Source of the DNA: Candidatus Kuenenia stuttgartensis
GTDB taxonomy: Bacteria; Bacteroidota; Bacteroidia; Flavobacteriales_D; Crocinitomicaceae
Assembly (NCBI GenBank): GCA_943326025.2
Contig: CALPRR020000076.1
Span: 1 to 10,724 of the forward strand
DNA length: 10,724 bases
Reading direction: 5' to 3'
The position numbers were made by a program, and so were the translations under genes. This document shows, piece after piece, positions 8,136-10,724 of the stretch. How positions within the stretch are numbered: the stretch's first letter is position 1; every line of letters begins with the position of its first letter. Below the pieces are notes generated by a model that saw only the letters and a program-made list of their open reading frames with translations, did not search any database and was not told the DNA's origin.

Positions 8136-8978
8136 TTATTGTCGTTTAACTCTTTTTTTTCTTTTACTCAATCCTTCACTTTTGAATATAAGTGATGGCA
8201 AAACTATTTCATTTCCTACAGGATTTCTTGCTACATAATTTTGAGAAATTCCTTTTGTAGGGGTACCTATTTGTATATTCAACTCAAATTCAAACATTCC
8301 ATCAGTTGTCATTTGTGCAATTAATACTCTATTGGTTGTCAATGAATCTGGGCCATAAGATCCTTTACCCATACATGCCCAAGCACCATTGGTTGTAGAA
8401 AAAATAGATCCTTTTTTTTGAAATTTAAAAATATTAGCAAGGCTATCTATGCCAAAAAAGGTAGGTCTTGGAACATTCTCAGCATCCATTAATCCATCTC
8501 TTTCAGCTAAACTGAAATTTAATTGTTCGTTTTTATTTTGTAAAAATCCCTTTTCATGTTGAATAGTTTCAATAGTATTATCAAAATCTTTAACAGCACC
8601 ATAATATTGTTCGCCAGCAGCGCCAGCAGACAACCATGAATCCAACATCACAGTATTTTTCTTTAAAGACCTTCTGGGAATAACATTAGGAATAACATCT
8701 CCATTTTCAATATTATTAAAGAAAAAGGTAGAAGTAGATATTTTTAATTCATGATTCGGAGTACCATATGCTGCCTGAAAACTATATCCTGGCAATAAAT
8801 CAAGGAATATTCTGTAAGTTACGGAACCTACAGGTAAAATCCCGGATGAACTATTTGATAATGTGTCATTTGTAGTTGATACATAATATTTTTCAACTAT
8901 TACGTTTTCTAAACCATTTTGAGAGATCCCAATAAAATAATTTGAAATTAACCAAAACAGGCAAACGATTTTTTTCAT
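8136..8978 (-). CDS. Exported protein of the unnamed paralogous family (paralogue C), without a sorting domain and with a basic tail
   Basis: 280 residues, first gene of the operon. The signal peptide is at 1-20 (ends GISQ); the early Cys6 does not form a lipobox. The family domain covers almost all of the mature chain: NGLENVIVEKYYVS (21-34), VGSVTYRIFLDLLPGYSF (50-67), LKKNTVMLDSWLSAGA (105-120), DGLM (161-164), TNGAWACMG (196-204), and NRVLIAQMTTDGMFEFELNI (216-235) with YVARNP. Where A and B have D-x-D-G it has DFDNT (131-135). It stops soon after the shared domain, in a strongly basic tail, SKRKKRVKRQ (271-280), and has no YPNP-type T9SS sorting domain. The next gene begins 9 nt later, so no sorting domain can be hidden in another frame. 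It probably stays in the periplasm or binds a cell-envelope or extracellular partner through the basic tail (inference). The ATG at 8978 fits the signal peptide. Confidence 0.8.
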   Translation of the reverse strand: MKKIVCLFWLISNYFIGISQNGLENVIVEKYYVSTTNDTLSNSSSGILPVGSVTYRIFLDLLPGYSFQAAYGTPNHELKISTSTFFFNNIENGDVIPNVIPRRSLKKNTVMLDSWLSAGAAGEQYYGAVKDFDNTIETIQHEKGFLQNKNEQLNFSLAERDGLMDAENVPRPTFFGIDSLANIFKFQKKGSIFSTTNGAWACMGKGSYGPDSLTTNRVLIAQMTTDGMFEFELNIQIGTPTKGISQNYVARNPVGNEIVLPSLIFKSEGLSKRKKRVKRQ

Positions 8979-8986
8979 AACCCTAA

Positions 8987-9000
8987 TTAAAAGCTTTTAA
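8987..9000. repeat. Perfect 14-bp palindrome (TTAAAAGCTTTTAA)
   Basis: The sequence equals its own reverse complement over all 14 bases. It begins 9 nt upstream of the paralogue C start codon and directly abuts a second 14-bp palindrome. It could be part of an operator for the operon, though AT-rich DNA raises the chance of fortuitous palindromes. Confidence 0.5.
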
Positions 9001-9021
9001 AACATTGCAATGTTAGACATT
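9001..9021. repeat. 14-bp palindrome plus a third half-site (ACATT-GC-AATGT-TAG-ACATT)
   Basis: Bases 9001-9014 form the perfect palindrome AACATTGCAATGTT. Its right arm pairs again with ACATT at 9017-9021 across a TAG spacer, so the half-site occurs three times in alternating orientation within 20 bp. A looser inverted repeat, ATTAC-AA-GTAAT, follows at 9019-9030. The arrangement resembles overlapping binding sites for a dimeric regulator. No specific regulator is recognised. Confidence 0.5.
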
Positions 9022-9170
9022 ACAAGTAATCATGCAATTACTGGATTATTATTCTTGAATTAAGTAAATGTTTAATCTGTTAACATCAAATTACTTTTGA
9101 ATTTACATTAAAAAAAACAAAATCTTAAATATTTGTTTTTCAATAATTTAAATATTAACTAGATGTAAAC

Positions 9171-9199
9171 AAAAAGAGCTATCTAATTTAGATAGCTCT
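9171..9199 (-). terminator. Intrinsic terminator of lysS
   Basis: AGAGCTATCT (9175-9184) and AGATAGCTCT (9190-9199) are perfectly complementary around a five-base AATTT spacer. Read on the minus strand, a run of T follows the stem (9175-9171, then GTTT). It lies 22 nt past the lysS stop codon. It separates lysS from the envelope operon, so the latter needs its own promoter. Confidence 0.9.
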
Positions 9200-9221
9200 C
9201 CAGTTTTTATATTTAATTTTA

Positions 9222-10724
9222 TTATATCATTTCAACGATTAAAGAATCATCTGTTTTAGTCACTTTAGTCAAACCTAATTGAGCTAAAGACTTAATTCCT
9301 TTATCCCATTGTTTGTTAGAAAGCGCAGATTTTTCTTTCAATTCTTCTAAACTCATCGTTTTAAATTTTGATAGAATATCGAATATTACTTTTTCATTCT
9401 CTTCTAATTCTACAGCTTTCTTTTCACCCAATTTCTCTGGCCTCATTTGAGGGAAGAACAATACTTCTTGAATAGATGAATTATTCGTTAAAAGCATCAC
9501 TAAACGATCGATACCAATTCCCATTCCTGAAGTAGGAGGCATTCCAAATTCTAAAGCTCTTAAGAAATCTTGATCGATAAACATTGCTTCATCATCACCT
9601 TTTTCTGATAAACGCATTTGCTCCTCGAAACGTTCTCTTTGATCAATTGGGTCATTTAATTCAGAATAAGCATTTGCTATTTCTTTACCATTCACCATTA
9701 ACTCAAAACGTTCTGTTAATTCTGGATTTTCTCTGTGGCGTTTACATAACGGAGACATTTCGATTGGGTAGTCAGTTATAAATGTTGGTTGGATATAGTT
9801 TCCTTCACATTTTTCACCGAAAATTTCATCGATTAATTTTCCTTTCCCCATTGTTGCATCTGTCTCAATTCCCATTGATTTACAAGCAGCATGTAATTCC
9901 TCTTCTGATTTACCATTGATATCAAATCCTGTAAATTCTAGAATTGAATCACGCATTGTCACTCTTTTGAAAGGAGCTTTCAAAGAAATTGTATTTTCAC
10001 CTACTTGAACAGAAGTGCTTCCAACAACATCTAAAGCAACTTTTTCAATCATTTGTTCAGTGAAGTCCATCATCCAATTGTAGTCTTTATAGGCTACATA
10101 AATTTCCATTACTGTAAACTCAGGATTGTGTGTTCTATCCATTCCTTCGTTACGGAAATCTTTTGCAAATTCGTATACACCTTCAAAACCACCAACGATT
10201 AATCTTTTTAAGTATAATTCGTTAGCAATTCTTAAATATAATGGAACATCTAATGCATTGTGATGTGTCATAAATGGTCTAGCTGTTGCACCACCTGCAA
10301 TTGGTTGCAAGATTGGTGTTTCAACTTCCATATATCCTTTATCATTAAAGAAATGACGCATAGATGCTATCGTTTTCGAACGTTTAATAAACGTATCTTT
10401 AACTGAAGGATTTACGACTAAATCTACATAACGTTGTCTGTATCTTAATTCAGGATCTGTAAATGCATCATGAACTTTTCCATCAGCATCTGTTTTTGGA
10501 AGAGGAAGTGGTTTCAAAGATTTACTCAATAACGTAAATTCTTCAACATGCACAGATATTTCACCAACTTGCGTTGTAAATAAATAACCTTTGATACCTA
10601 TAAAATCTCCAAGATCTAATAACTTCTTGAAAACCTCATTATAAAGTGTTTTATCTTCTCCCGGACAAATTTCATCACGGTTAAAATATACTTGAATTCT
10701 TCCTGTTGAATCTAAAATTTCAGC
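9222..10724 (-). CDS. lysS: Lysyl-tRNA synthetase, class II (5' end outside window)
   Basis: This cytoplasmic enzyme attaches lysine to tRNA-Lys using ATP. The last 500 residues are visible; the true start lies beyond position 10724. The visible N-terminus (AEILDSTGRIQVYFNRDEIC, then GDFIGIKGYLFTTQVGEISV) is part of the OB-fold anticodon-binding domain. In visible numbering, the class II core has motif 1 near 137-151 (PILQPIAGGATARPF), motif 2 at 190-204 (FRNEGMDRTHNPEFT), and motif 3 at 400-408 (GMGIGIDRL). After the usual end of the catalytic domain (FFPQMRPEK) comes an extension of about 65 residues, rich in Glu, Lys and Leu and ending VTKTDDSLIVEMI. Such extensions are common in Bacteroidota LysS. 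A GTG codon at 10553 is internal and not the start, since conserved sequence continues upstream. The gene ends in its own terminator and looks like intact housekeeping DNA. Confidence 0.97.
   Translation of the reverse strand, partial: AEILDSTGRIQVYFNRDEICPGEDKTLYNEVFKKLLDLGDFIGIKGYLFTTQVGEISVHVEEFTLLSKSLKPLPLPKTDADGKVHDAFTDPELRYRQRYVDLVVNPSVKDTFIKRSKTIASMRHFFNDKGYMEVETPILQPIAGGATARPFMTHHNALDVPLYLRIANELYLKRLIVGGFEGVYEFAKDFRNEGMDRTHNPEFTVMEIYVAYKDYNWMMDFTEQMIEKVALDVVGSTSVQVGENTISLKAPFKRVTMRDSILEFTGFDINGKSEEELHAACKSMGIETDATMGKGKLIDEIFGEKCEGNYIQPTFITDYPIEMSPLCKRHRENPELTERFELMVNGKEIANAYSELNDPIDQRERFEEQMRLSEKGDDEAMFIDQDFLRALEFGMPPTSGMGIGIDRLVMLLTNNSSIQEVLFFPQMRPEKLGEKKAVELEENEKVIFDILSKFKTMSLEELKEKSALSNKQWDKGIKSLAQLGLTKVTKTDDSLIVEMI

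Larger units (their letters stand above)
8979..9170 (-). promoter_or_regulatory. Leader and presumed promoter region of the seven-gene operon
   Basis: This 192-nt AT-rich stretch lies between the lysS terminator and the ATG of paralogue C, and is the only gap in the run large enough for a promoter. I do not see a convincing Bacteroidota promoter pair (TTG with TAnnTTTG). The nearest is a degenerate TAATTTG on the minus strand at 9093-9087, without a good upstream element at normal spacing. No Shine-Dalgarno sequence precedes the ATG. A cluster of inverted repeats at 8987-9030 lies at its downstream end. Confidence 0.5.

Noticed and set aside
8151..8162. Frameshift in a poly-A run of paralogue C hiding a sorting domain
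   Set aside because: The run of eight A near the 3' end is error-prone. However, the alternative frame ends within a few codons and the next gene starts 9 nt after the stop, so there is no room for a sorting domain.
9087..9093. TAATTTG as the -7 element of a Bacteroidota promoter
   Set aside because: It lacks one T compared with TAnnTTTG, and the nearest upstream TTTG is about 24 bp away, too far for normal spacing.
9222..9420. C-terminal extension of LysS as a novel fusion
   Set aside because: Extensions of this length after the catalytic core are common in LysS of Bacteroidota, so it is ordinary for the group.
10551..10553. GTG at 10553 as the start of lysS
   Set aside because: Conserved OB-fold sequence continues in frame upstream to the window edge, so this valine is internal.
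1..10724. CRISPR arrays, tRNA or rRNA genes, insertion sequences, phage or toxin-antitoxin genes
   Set aside because: No regular spaced repeats, cloverleaf sequence, transposase motifs or terminal inverted repeats were seen on either strand.

Overview
The window is AT-rich and every supported gene lies on the minus strand. The gene content points to a marine or freshwater member of the Bacteroidota, most likely Flavobacteriia (Flavobacteriales). The evidence is: type IX secretion (T9SS) C-terminal sorting domains with the YPNP motif, a TonB-dependent receptor with an N-terminal carboxypeptidase-regulatory-like domain, a FISUMP-domain lipoprotein, a Bacteroidota-style LysS with a C-terminal extension, and start codons that lack Shine-Dalgarno sequences. 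Genus and species cannot be read from the sequence.

Layout, in the direction of transcription from high to low coordinates: (1) 10724-9222 is lysS (class II lysyl-tRNA synthetase), cut at its 5' end by the window edge and closed by a strong intrinsic terminator at 9171-9199. (2) 9170-8979 is an AT-rich leader carrying a cluster of short palindromes next to the first gene of the following run. (3) 8978-1 is a run of seven tightly packed genes with gaps of 9-21 nt, very probably one operon. In order they are: a secreted protein of an unnamed family without a sorting domain (C); a paralogue with a T9SS sorting domain (B); a 1020-residue TonB-dependent receptor; a third paralogue with a Cys-rich insert and a T9SS sorting domain (A); a FISUMP lipoprotein; a small outer-membrane beta-barrel protein; and a TMTC/DUF1736-like multi-pass membrane protein interrupted by one in-frame TAA.

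The operon is almost entirely an envelope system. Three related exported proteins surround one outer-membrane receptor, and a probable surface lipoprotein and a small barrel are encoded downstream. I infer a surface binding or uptake apparatus in which the secreted paralogues and the receptor act on the same ligand. The ligand is not evident from the sequence. The receptor is not a SusC type and no SusD-like gene is present, so this is not a standard glycan utilisation locus. The paralogous family around the receptor is the best candidate here for something undescribed. The single nonsense codon in the downstream membrane-protein gene is the clearest anomaly.
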